Assembly (NCBI RefSeq): GCF_019175385.1
Contig: NC_083348.1
Location: forward strand, 1,193,001 to 1,257,000
Reading direction: 5' to 3'
Length of the DNA stretch: 64,000 nucleotides
Origin: Lycium barbarum
Lineage: Eukaryota; Streptophyta; Magnoliopsida; Solanales; Solanaceae
Position 1 is the first letter of the stretch, and each line of letters begins with the position of its first letter. Shown here piece by piece: positions 10,869 to 21,100 of the stretch. The position numbers were made by a program, and so were the translations under genes. Under the pieces are notes generated by a model. It was not told the origin of the DNA, searched no databases, and saw only the letters and a program-made list of their open reading frames with translations.

Positions 10869-11964
10869 GCCCTAATGGGCCCCAGGGAGTATTTTTTACC
10901 TCGCTTGCGCTTTATTTGTTTTCAAATCTACATGCATTGAGGGCATTGCATAGTTTTAAGTGTGGGGTGGGAAAATACGTCCCTGGTTTGTAACACCATG
11001 TTTTGAGGTTGCGGATGATGATTAGTATGCCGTAGGATTTTTTTTTTAGGATTTCTTTTTAGTTTTGCGTCTTAGTGTCGGAAAAAAAAAAGTTGGAAAA
11101 ATTTCAAAAAGATTTTATTTTCTTTATTTTTCTTTGATAACTTCTTAAGCCCCTCATTAGTAGGCATTCATCATCCACCCCCTTTGGTTTTCTTATGGCC
11201 TCGGTTCTTTCCCGAGGGGGGGCCTTTGAACCGGGCGTAGGTAGATTTTTTTTTCTTTTATAGTCATAGAAAGGGCTGTTCCTGATGACGGGTGGATGAC
11301 AACCCACTTGAGGGAAAATCAGTCCGTAGGCTAGGTACATTCAAATGCTAGGTGGACGGGATAGGTGAAGTCTTGGCATATAAGCGATCTTGAAATGTTT
11401 TGTGAAAGCATGCCGTGAAACTGTATTACTTTTCTTGGAAGCACTTGAAAATGATTTTTGTGTTGACTCGTATGACCCACTTGGCATTGTTGATTTTCAT
11501 TGTGTTTGATTGTTTCGAGGGACAACCGGATCCCTCTTGCGTTGATTATGTGTCATGTGTGAGTAAGGTTTCGTTTTTGAATCCATGTTTGGTATTGACA
11601 TCTAGAACTTGCCCTGTGTGTTCACAAAGCGAAATGAAGTTGGGTTGAGCCTAGAAAGTGATAGAGGCGTTTCTTTGGTTAATCACTAAAAAGCCTAAAA
11701 AGTTATCCTACCAGCGTGCAAATGACACCCTAGTTAACCCCTTTGAGCCTTTAGCCTTTTCTTTGATAGCAGTTAATTAGCCTTACCCCTTTGTTCTATA
11801 GCACTCAATGTTTGATCCAAAACACTCCAGAAGCACTTTAATCAAATTACATGCATAATGGGAGTTGGGAGGCGAAAAGAGGGGAAATGGTTGTTAACTG
11901 TAATCTAGGAAGACAATGGGAGCACCGAATGAACAGAACTAATTCACGTGTTAGTTGGGAATTG

Positions 11965-11995
<31 letters not shown>

Positions 11996-12757
11996 GAAAG
12001 AAATCTGAAAAAGACAGAAAAAAATGTAGCGAAAAAGTTTCCCTTCTAACTTGTGTGATTTTAAAAAGAGTGGTGCTTAAACAAAGAAAATGGGGTGAAT
12101 TGGGAGAAATTTAAAGGTTGGTTGGTGTTGAATAAGGGCTAATAAAGAAATCGTGCAAGAATGACGAATGTATAAGTATTAAAGTGCTTAGGGAGGTTAG
12201 TCACTATTATCCAAATAATTCCTACCCGTCTCGTAGCCTACATTACAACCCTCGAAGTCCTACTTGATTCTAGGTTCGTTTTACTTGTATTAGTAGAGTG
12301 GTTACACTACGGGCAAGCATATGGTATGTCGTACATTACATGTGACGTTCTTTGTGAGAGTGAGTGCATTTATTGATTTCAGGTCCATTGAGTTAAACAT
12401 ATGATTCTTGATGAGATATGGAATATTTTGTTGTGGTGAGGGCACATAATTAGCAATAGAGAGGTGAAGTGTTGATTTCTTGATCATAAGGTTGCCTATA
12501 TGCGTTAAAGCGGTGTCGTTGAGTCAACTGTTTTGAAATTCGAAATGTTTTCTTTGAAAAGAAGTACTTGTTGCTGAAACTGAGGCTTTTAAAACCTCTG
12601 GCATGGCTTTCGCAATCTGGGTCGTGGGTTTGTTTTTGAAATTTTTTCTTTACGAGTTAGCCATACTAGCCGAATCCCGTTGCAGACCTGTTTGAATGAG
12701 TGAGCTAGAAGTGTAGTCTGATGTTGGTTTGTGTCTGCTTGAGGGCGAGCAAAGTCT
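10869..12757 (+). other. Element A 3' non-coding region
   Basis: About 1.9 kb without a credible gene. It has a purine-rich TTAAGTGTGGGGTGGG at about 10957-10972, just after the ORF3 stop, which resembles the terminal polypurine tract. There is also a poly-A run at 11965-11988. Long 3' regions of this kind are usual in Athila. Confidence 0.6.
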
Positions 12758-12770
12758 AAGTGGGGGGTGG
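12758..12770 (+). other. Polypurine tract of element A
   Basis: AAGTGGGGGGTGG directly abuts TGATATTTGGC, the start of the 3' LTR. This is the plus-strand primer for reverse transcription. Confidence 0.85.
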
Positions 12771-12802
12771 TGATATTTGGCACAAATATCATGTTTTGTG
12801 TC
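12771..12802 (+). repeat. Element A 3' LTR, first 32 bp
   Basis: Begins TGATATTTGGCACAAATATC and stops after GTGTC, the target site of element B. The rest resumes at 29655. GTGTC is present on both sides (12798-12802 and 29650-29654). Confidence 0.9.
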
Positions 12803-14162
12803 TGATGAGTCGTGAAATTACGCGATATTCGATGCTAATTCCTTAAGTTTTTGTGACTCTTTAAGCACTTTTGTTGTTACTTTTTGTGTTTTTATGTTGT
12901 TTTGTAGGAAAAGATGCCCGGAGAGCATAACGGAGAAAAACGGACCAAAATAGAGCAAAAATAGAACAAATCCATGTTTCTGGCACCACATGCTAATAGC
13001 ATGTGGTGCAACATGTTGAACATGCTAGCAGCATGTGGCGCAGCATCTGCTATCAGTAAAAATGGCACCATATGCGAGTAGCATATGGTGCAGCATGTGG
13101 TGCAGCATGTGGTGACAGAGAAATTGTCACAACATGCTACGGTTTTGGCACAACATGCGATTAGCATGTTGAACATGCGAATAGCATGTTGTGCAGCATG
13201 TTGTGCAAGAGGGTATTTTGGTCCAGATTTTGTTCCCGTTTTTTGGAATGATATAAATACTCTTTTAGGGTTTGTAATATTTATCTTTGGCAGTTTTTCA
13301 TCAAGTTTGGAGACTAGTTTTTACACCACACTTTGGGGTTAAAGATTTGAAGATTTGGTTGAGTATTTCTTAAACCTTTAATTCATTTCTTCAATTCCTT
13401 GCTTTGTATTGTATATCTAAGTGTGTAGCTTTCTATTCCATGATTTGAATCTTGTTTATGAAAATATTCTTGACTAAAGTTTGGTTCGAAAGTCTTGTTA
13501 TGCTTATGTATTGAATGATTCTTATTGCTATTGAAGTGGGTCTTTGTTGATTTAATTAATCTCGTTCTTGAATGTTTCCAAAGGGATTAGCTAACCCTAG
13601 GACTCACCCATTTACTTAGATTGAGCTCGGAAGAGGAAATCTAGGTTGGGAAAGATTAATTAACAAGAATTTGGGTCATTAAACTCATCTAATAACTTGA
13701 GCTCGGAAGAGGATAGTTACTTGAGGTTAAATTGATTGTGCCTAATATCACACTCTAAGGCTTGGAAAAGCTTAGAGTGAAATTCATTGATTTGGTTGGA
13801 AGACTTTCAATGAGATTTTAGATATCATTATCTATCAACACAAACTCGCTCTTAGTTGTAAAATCGTAAAATACGTTGGATCGTTACTTGAGTGTAATCT
13901 CCTATTATCCATACTTGTGGCCATTGATCATTTTACTTGCTTTCTAGGTTAGTTTACATTTCCGCATTAGTCATAATTTTCTCAAACAAAAACCAAAATA
14001 TTATCTATCGTTTGGCTTTAGCGTAGTTGGTGAAAGTTCCTTACTTTCTTAATCTCCTAGCATATTGTTCCCTGTGGGATCGACCCCGACTCATAGTTGG
14101 GTAAATATATTGCATACGACCGTGTACACTTTCTCTTCGAGGAGTGTATTTGGACGTTATCA
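12803..14162 (+). repeat. Element B 5' LTR
   Basis: Aligns with 28290-29649 over its full length of 1360 bp, with no net length difference. It runs from TG to CA and abuts the primer site. Confidence 0.95.
12983..13256 (+). promoter_or_regulatory. CATGC-N5-GCATG palindrome array and TATA box of the B LTR
   Basis: Five inverted repeats, all with 5-base loops. The arms GCACCACATGC/GCATGTGGTGC at 12983-13009 and GCACCATATGC/GCATATGGTGC at 13065-13091 are 11 bp and perfect. ACATGC/GCATGT surrounds TAGCA near 13018-13034. Two AACATGC/GCATGTT units lie at 13152-13170 and 13172-13190. The loops are TAATA, TAGCA, GAGTA, GATTA and GAATA. GATATAAATACT, a good TATA box, follows near 13250, so the array is in U3. 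The 3' LTR keeps the array. Confidence 0.7.
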
Positions 14163-14166
14163 AAAA

Positions 14167-14184
14167 TGGCGCCGTTGCCGGGGA
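14167..14184 (+). other. Primer binding site, tRNA-Asp type (element B)
   Basis: TGGCGCCGTTGCCGGGGA, identical to the site in element A, 4 bases after the 5' LTR. Confidence 0.85.
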
Positions 14185-14276
14185 ACAATTTGGCGTATTT
14201 GGGTTAGTTTGGGATTTAAGCTAACTTGCTTTGGTTCAAACTTTCATTGCTTTATTTTATCTTAAAAAAAAAAAAC

Positions 14277-15814
14277 ATGGCATCTTTGAATGAAAATGGG
14301 TTTGATGGTTGTAATCCATATTTTGATGACCCATGTCCATATTGTGAAGGACCCCACTTTTGGCAAGATTGTGAATATGCTCCCGGGAGAGAGATGTGTG
14401 CACCGTCTCAATCCTATGATGAGAGTATTTGTAATATATGTGGTGGTCAAGGTGGACATTGGGGTGATTGTCCCAATTATTTCGCTTCCTCTCCCCCAAG
14501 TTGTTCTAACGAAAATGCTAGTTGTGCTTTTGAGCTTGATAGGGACAATGACATGGCAAATGAAGGACAAAGTACCGGATATGAAGGCATCATGGCAATG
14601 CTCCAAACATACTTAGATCGGGAGGCTAAAATGGAGGAAGAGCGAAAGCTCGTCCAACAATCCATTTTAGAAAATGGAGAAGCTATGACAAGAATGAATG
14701 ATTCATTTGAGGATGTCAATTCCTCAATTGTCATGGAAGTGTCTACTCCTCAAAATGAATTGATTGAAGAAGAGATTTCAAATTTGAAAGATGAGCCCGA
14801 AAATCCTTGTGTCCACAACGAAAGTTGTGAAATTGAATAAATGGTTCAACTTGAAGAAGAAGAGCAAAATCTTGAAGAAGAAATCTCCAATTCTCGAAAA
14901 GAAGAAGTTGAGGAAATCTTGAAAAGCATAATGGGGAGGAATGAAAAATATGGGCAAGTCTTGACCAAATTGTGGGAAGAAGTTCAACATGGAGATGATG
15001 AAACTGTCCAAAAGGTGTATCTCACCATGGATAGATTTTTACAAGAGTTGGACGACTCTCACAATGAAGAAAATCTTGACAAAATGGAAATTTCGAGCCA
15101 AGATTGGCTAATGAATCAAGCTCAACAACTTCAAGCCTATGGAAATCACCGTGAAGGCATTTCATGGATGATGGAAGAATTTCTAAAAATGCATGTTGAG
15201 CAAAGTCAAGAAATGGAGCTACTTGAAATTGATATCCGGAAATTAGAGGCCGAATTGAATGCAAAGATTGAAGCATGTAATGCTCAATATCAAAGGGCCA
15301 TGGATTATAATTTTGAGTTGGTTTCCAATGAAGAAGAGGTCAAGATTGATTTTGATGAGCTAATGACGAATTGCCAACCTACCAACCCAAAAATAGTGAA
15401 TGATGCCGAAGTTGAAGAAATGATACTAGAGTTGCATAAAAAAGTTCATATAATAATTTTTGAAGACTCTAGTTCATTTTTGGGTGAGGATGTCAAAATT
15501 CATGCAAATTTGGAATTGAGCGCGATGGACCTCATTCCAACCATTTTTCAACATTACGCTTGGTTAGTGAAATGGAAGTTGAACTAACCGAGCCTATGGA
15601 GAATTTTGGAGATGAAGATCAAAGCGTTTTCATTTTGAAGTTTGTTATGCCAAGAAGACAAAATGGCATGCCTCACTTAAGGGCCAAGAAGTGCAAAATG
15701 CGATACCCGAAAGTTGGCCTCATTTTTCTACCACCGCCCCATGAGCGTCACCGGAATCTTGATTCAAAGTTGGGGCGCAAATTCATAAGCTCCAAATGGA
15801 AGGAAAAGTGGTAA
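14277..15814 (+). pseudogene. Element B single ORF: acidic protein with two zinc-knuckle-like motifs
   Basis: The ATG at 14277 follows a poly-A run. Codons 1-188 end at a TAA at 14838. The frame then stays open from 14841 to 15587, so a single stop divides it. A frameshift near 15555-15587 moves it to the frame that ends at 15814. Read through, it is about 510 residues. Near the N-terminus are CPYCEGPHFWQDC (residues 20-32, Cys-X2-Cys-X3-His-X4-Cys, the same spacing as the element A gag knuckle) and CNICGGQGGHWGDC (residues 52-65). The rest is Glu/Lys-rich and probably coiled coil, with no gag capsid core or enzyme motif that I recognise. It may be a reduced Gag or RNA-binding protein. I cannot name a family. 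Confidence 0.6.
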
Positions 15815-15822
15815 AGGTAACC

Positions 15823-15866
15823 GTCGTGCCGCGACGTTAAATCAAGCGCTTGGTGGGAGGTAACCC
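15823..15866 (+). promoter_or_regulatory. Conserved post-ORF motif shared with element A
   Basis: GTCGTGCCGCGACGTTAA, then TCAAGCGCTT, then GGGAGGTAACCC, 8 bases after the ORF stop. The copies at 8711-8815 in element A have the same order and spacing and also follow the last pol codons. Confidence 0.7.
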
Positions 15867-16847
15867 ATCGTTTTAAAAGTTTTAAATCGTTTTTGAAATT
15901 TTATTTTTTAGAATAGTTTAGTTTATGGTTTTTGACTAATCTGCAAAGTTTCAGAGTTTTTGGAGTTGTTTTGAGCATGTCGGATATCCGGAAAGCCCCC
16001 AAAACCAGTAAAAGCTGCAAAAAAATGTTTTCTGGTGTCATAACATGCGATTCGCATGTCATACATGCGAATCGCATGTAGTGTCGCACATGGTGACAGA
16101 GAGAGCAAAAAAAAAAAAAAATTTCTGGTGACATCACATGCGACTCGCATGTAGGGTCGCATGTCATGCCAGTAAAAAATTTTTTTTTTTTTCCTTTCTA
16201 TGTTTATGTTTTGTTTTGATTATGTGCAACGAGGACGCTGCAATGTTTACAGTTGGGGGTGGCACGTGGTAGCGCATTATATTTTGAAACTTGCTCAAAA
16301 TTTTTGAAAATTTTGTTCTTTTGACATGTTGTGGATTAGTCACTCTTATTATTTTACTTTCTTTGAGGAAAAATGTGAAAACTCTTGGCTTGTTTGGTAC
16401 TAATAGAGTTAGTCTCTTGCATGTGAAATTGAAATGTGAATACCCCTCCAAATTGTTTTGTGAATGTTAAAAAGCAAGGTGCATAGGAAAGAATGATCTT
16501 TGTGACAACTTTTTGGCTCATTTGGTGACTCTTTACCTACTAGTTGTGTTTACTTTGGATTATGAGATATTACACTAGTTGATCCATCTAGACTAGTTCA
16601 TATGCCATGTGTGGTGAGTGTTTCTTGAATAAATCTTGTGTTTACTGTTATCATCTAGAACTTGCCCGGTTAGTCGTTCAATGCTAATTTTGATTATGTT
16701 GGTTGGAGAGATGACCTTGGGCTATCTTTGTGATTTTTGAAAAAGCCTCTTTAGCCTTTCTAGCCTACCATTGCATAAATAATATCACTAGTAACCCCAT
16801 TTGAGCCTACGACCTTTTCTTTTGTTGCCACACTACAAGCCTTTACC
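15867..16847 (+). other. Element B non-coding region with three more palindromes
   Basis: No gene seen. At about 16045-16160 there are three ACATGC/GCATGT-type inverted repeats with loops GATTC, GAATC and GACTC, the same design as in the B LTR. A GTTGGGGGTGG tract lies near 16250. Confidence 0.6.
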
Positions 16848-16852
16848 CTTTT

Positions 16853-16961
16853 TGTAACACCCCGTGCCTTTAACGAAAGTTTTGACCACGATCCTAAACT
16901 TAGAAAATTAGATAAAGAATGTGGGAATTGAATGTTTTCCGTTCAGTTGTGATATGGTGGT
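16853..16961 (+). repeat. Element C first LTR, truncated to 109 bp
   Basis: Matches the first bases of the full LTRs from TGTAACACCCC to GATATGGTGGT. It then jumps to the 3' internal sequence that starts at 24664. TGGT is present at both breakpoints. Confidence 0.9.
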
Positions 16962-17587
16962 CTTGTATGGCCAATTTATAGTGCTATTGTGATGTAGCCC
17001 TGTGAGGCAATGATATTATGGGCTGTTGTGACAGGTTGGTAGTGCCATATTACAGGGGAAACTCTGGTAAAATTTTTGTAGAATCCCGAATGTTTAACAT
17101 TCGAGGACGAATGCTCCAAAAAGGGGGAGAATGTTACACCTTGGAAATTTCCCCGTTAGCGTACCGCGAATAGAACCACAAATGGTATGAAGTATACGAT
17201 ATGTTGACGAGTAAGAAGTAATATTTAATGATTCTAAATGAGATTTCAAGGACATTTGAGGTAAGAGACGAAAGTTGTTAAGGAAAGCAAGGTATATGTT
17301 GTGTGTCGGGCAATAGTTACAAGTATCGAATTAATGATGACTTAATGACATTTTGGAGAAGAGTTATAATGTCCCTTATGTATTCATGCCTCACGTTTCA
17401 CGTTCAAGTTCATGTATTCTCTATTCATGTCTCAAGTTTTAGCACTCATGTTTTCATGAAACTATGTCATGTCAGCTTTCCATGTTCCATGTCATGTTTC
17501 TTCACGTTCATGTATTCAAGCCATGCCCAGCCATATCCTTAACCATGACCCATCATTCGAGGACGAATGATCCCAAGGGGGAGATAT
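16962..17587 (+). repeat. Duplicate of the element C 3' internal region
   Basis: Copy of 24668-25293, including both CATTCGAGGACGAATG hairpins and both polypurine tracts. It looked identical to that copy wherever I compared them. Confidence 0.9.
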
Positions 17588-19718
17588 TGTAACACCCCGT
17601 GCCTTTAACGAAAGTTTTGACCACGATCCTAAACTTAGAAAATCAGATAAAGAATGTGGGAATTGAATGTTTTCCGTTCAGTTGTGATATGGTGGTTTAC
17701 GCCCATGAACAGTGGTCGTATTTCACTTTACGGGCCGTAAACCAAGTCGTGAACTGAAACCAAGAATTTCTGAACATTCTGGAATTTGACATTTTGAGGT
17801 CATAGGGTTAAATACGGACCGTATTTCACTTTACGGACCGTATTTCAAACCGTGTTTGGAATTTGGGAAAACTTCCTTGATGAAAGTTGTAGAGCATTGA
17901 AATACCTTTCCAACGGTATCTTACGGGGGTCAAACGGACATCTGTACAAAGAGTTATGGCCATTTTACTGAAGAGATGCAGTGCAGTCCATGGGGCAAAA
18001 TACGGCCCGTAAAGTCAGTTTACGACCCGTAAACTGAAATACGGCCAGTATTTTGCTGGACGTAAATTGCAATGTTCCAGAACACTATATATTCGTCCGT
18101 ATCAGTTCAACTCATTATTTTTCACTCCCTCAAACCCTAAAACGACTCCTACTCTCCTCCAACATAAAGAACACCAAGGTAAGTCCATTCTAATTATTCC
18201 AACTCAATTATAACATATATCCTTGTAATCTAAACAAGAAATCATCATTCCTAATCTAGGGTTTTCAAGAAAACCCATCTCAAGATTCAAGAATAAAGAT
18301 TTAGGAAATCTTCTTCAAAATCCAAGTCTTTAATTCAAGTTTTGGAACAACTAAGGTATGTAGAACTTCCATCCACATGAGGGAATCTCTATGTTCTTCC
18401 CCATGCTTCGTTTCCTTGATATCCATGAAGTTAAAATCTTAGGGCATTAAACCCAACATATTGGTAGCCCATATTTAAGTATTTATGTACATGAATTTTG
18501 TATCTATATTCGTTGTTGTATTCCTAACCTTCCATTACGGATATTAGGAATCCTAGCTTAATCCATGAATCATGAATTCTTCCTCATGTGTTCTCATTAT
18601 GTTCATATGAAACTGTATGATTTTATTTTACAAGTTTCAAGCATGTTTTCAAGTCAATTACAAATATATGATTATGAACTATTGTATTACTCATAAATCA
18701 AGAACATGTTTACAAGCTATTTCATAAAACTATGTTTACAAGTCATTTCGTGAAATCATGATTTCAAGACAAGTACAAGTTAATTCACGAAAGTCATGGG
18801 CTTCTTAGCCAACTATATTATGTTCATGTTTTTGGGAGTTGCACGAATTACCGAGAAGGCTCAGATAGCCCGAAACTATGTAGCCACCATAGGATAAGGA
18901 TTGCTCCGCCCAGTTAGGACGATACCTTAATTTTACACTGAATGGATCCATCAGGTACATTACTACCTTATACTCTGGCAAGGTATGAGGGCTCAGCTGG
19001 TCCGGCGAGGTACCAGACTCCACGTATCCACGTGGTGATATCATGTGTCGGTTTATGAAATGCTCTCCCTACTTATCATGTTTTTACTTATGTTATATAT
19101 ATACATATGTACTCATGCTCACGTTCATGTCCAGGTTTTCAGTTTCAGTTCTTATCTTGTTATTCTATGTCCCATGTTGTTTTCTTCCGGTTGCTTTACA
19201 TACCAGTACATTCAATGTGCTGACGTCCCCTTTTATTGCCCGGGGGCCTGCATTTCACGATGCAGGTACAAATTTACAGGACGACGCTTCTGCTCATTAG
19301 GATTTGCACGTACCAGCTTATTGGTGAGCCCCATCTCATTCGGGGTTTAGACATTGTATTTCCTTATTTAATTTTACGTCTAAAGGTATGCTGGGGGCCT
19401 TGTCCCAGTAAGTATGTTTTCCAGTCAGACTCATGATAGAGGTTTCATAGACTAGACAAGTCAGTTATGTTATGTCAGACATTCGGAGTCGTATAGCCAT
19501 TTTTGGCTCATTCATGTTATTTCCGCACTCATGTTTAAACAAGTACTCTATTAAGTATTATGACTTACCACGTTTTATAAAGGCTCATCATGCATTCACG
19601 TTATATTTCTGCTCATGTATGCCTCATGATAGTTCAGCAAGCCATGTGGTTTGCTCGGTCACATGCAGTCAGGCACTGAGTGCCGTGTTACGTCCAGGCC
19701 ATGGTTCGGGGCGTGACA
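17588..19718 (+). repeat. Element C middle (5' functional) LTR
   Basis: 2131 bp, TGTAACACCCC to GTGACA, followed by the primer site. U3 has TACGG-N-CCGTA palindromes (17728-17742, 17811-17825, 17832-17842) and related copies near 18000-18060. ACTATATATTC is at about 18084, a TATA box. It differs from the 3' LTR by about 6 bases, including a one-base indel near 18146. Confidence 0.9.
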
Positions 19719-19723
19719 AAGCT

Positions 19724-19736
19724 TGGTATCAGAGCC
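19724..19736 (+). other. Primer binding site, initiator tRNA-Met (element C)
   Basis: TGGTATCAGAGCC, 5 bases after the LTR. This is the common plant Ty3/gypsy and copia primer site. Confidence 0.9.
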
Positions 19737-19935
19737 TAGGTTCAAGTGTCTTTAGGGAGTCTATGAAACCGTGTCCAGTGGGGTCTCTTTTATATGCGTG
19801 AGGGCCCCACACATATAAATAGTTGACCACCAAGACATTCAGGATTGTCTCATTTCTTTCATATTCTAGATCGTGCAGTTAGAGCAGTATTTTTAGGATG
19901 ACTTCCTAATTAGTGCGTGTACGTGTTTTCAGAAA

Positions 19936-21100
19936 ATGCCTTACAAAAGAACTTACAAGAAGAGAAACACAGCCACCAGCCAAAGGGCTGCCGCCGAAGT
20001 AGCTCACGAAGATACTGTTCCGACTCAGGCAACAACTCCAACCGCCCCTACCGTTACACCTCCTAGTGCTTCAGACGGGGATGTTAGGAGTGCTATCAAC
20101 ATGCTCACCCAGCTGGTAGCAGCTCAGGCCCAACGTCATGAATCTGGGTCAAGTTCAGGAGGTAATGGAGAGTCTTCTAAGACGAAGGATTTTCTCAGAA
20201 TGAATCCCCCAGTCTTTACGGGGACAAAGAAAGATGAAGACCCTCAGGACTACATTGATGCTCTCCAAAAGATCTTCAGGATTATGACAGTTACAGAAAC
20301 TGAAGCAGCTACTTTTGGAGCTCATCAGCTGCAGAGCATTGCTAACACGTGGTATGAATCTTGGGAACTGTCCCGAGGTGAGAATGCGCCTGATGCTACA
20401 TGGGATGAATTTGCTAGTGCATTTCTAGACCACTTTATGCCAGTAGAGGCCAGAGAGGCTAAGGCTGAACAATTACTGAAGCTCAAACAAAATAGCAGGC
20501 CAGTTCAAGATTACTATTTGGAGTTCGTTAGCCTGGCTAAGCATGCCCCACACATGTTACCCGATATGAGGGCAAGAGTGAGAAGATTCGTTGGAGGTCT
20601 TGATTCCCATTTGTATGATGGAGCCAATATTGTTGCACAGAATGGGGCAATGACTATTTCCAAGATGGTTGCTTTTGTACAGGGCAATGAGACAAGGCTA
20701 AAGGAGGAAGAAACCTTACAAAAAGAGAAAGACAAGGAGTTCAACAAGAGGGTCAAGTCTACCTGACAGTTCAGCGGGAACCGAAACAGGAAATTCTTTA
20801 AGAATAGGTCAGCAGTACCTGCTCCGTCCACAGCAAGTGCCCCACTTCCTAAGTTCTGCAATGATAAGAAGCAGAATTTCAGGCCATCAAGTTCGTACTC
20901 TCAGGCTAGTGGGGGTCAGTCGACTTATACTTATCCAATGTGCGGCAAGTGTAATAAGAGACACTCAGGTGAGTGTCGTGTGGGTACTGATGCCTGTTTT
21001 AGGTGTGGTCAGAAGGGCCATTTTCAGAATGACTGTCCATCAGCCAGACAGGGCACTGGAGGTAATGTGATGCAGTCCATAAATTCAGCAGCTTCTCGTC
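19936..21100 (+). pseudogene. Element C gag
   Basis: The ATG at 19936 opens 276 codons to a TGA at 20764. The same reading continues after it and, after a small shift of frame, into the ORF at 20938. It has a basic N-terminus (MPYKRTYKKRN), a retrotransposon gag core (FLRMNPPVFTG, DPQDYIDALQKIF, WDEFASAFLDHFMP, VQDYYLEFVSLAKHAP) and, after the stop, a CCHC box CFRCGQKGHFQNDC near 20995. The core is typical of Tekay/Del chromoviruses, forming virus-like particles that package element RNA. The internal stop means only a truncated Gag without its knuckle could be made. Confidence 0.85.

Noticed and set aside
13085..13342. An ORF of 85 codons starting MVQHVVQHVVTEK, also present at 28572
   Set aside because: It is the translation of the palindrome array in the B LTR. 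The repeats in the protein come from the DNA motif, and the frame crosses the TATA box.
17303..17542. A 79-codon ORF present twice with identical sequence (also 25009)
   Set aside because: Identity reflects recent duplication of the element C 3' region, not selection. It has no family features and overlaps the relic LTR start.
18805..19350. Several small ORFs repeated in both element C LTRs
   Set aside because: They lie in LTR non-coding sequence on both strands and have no domains.
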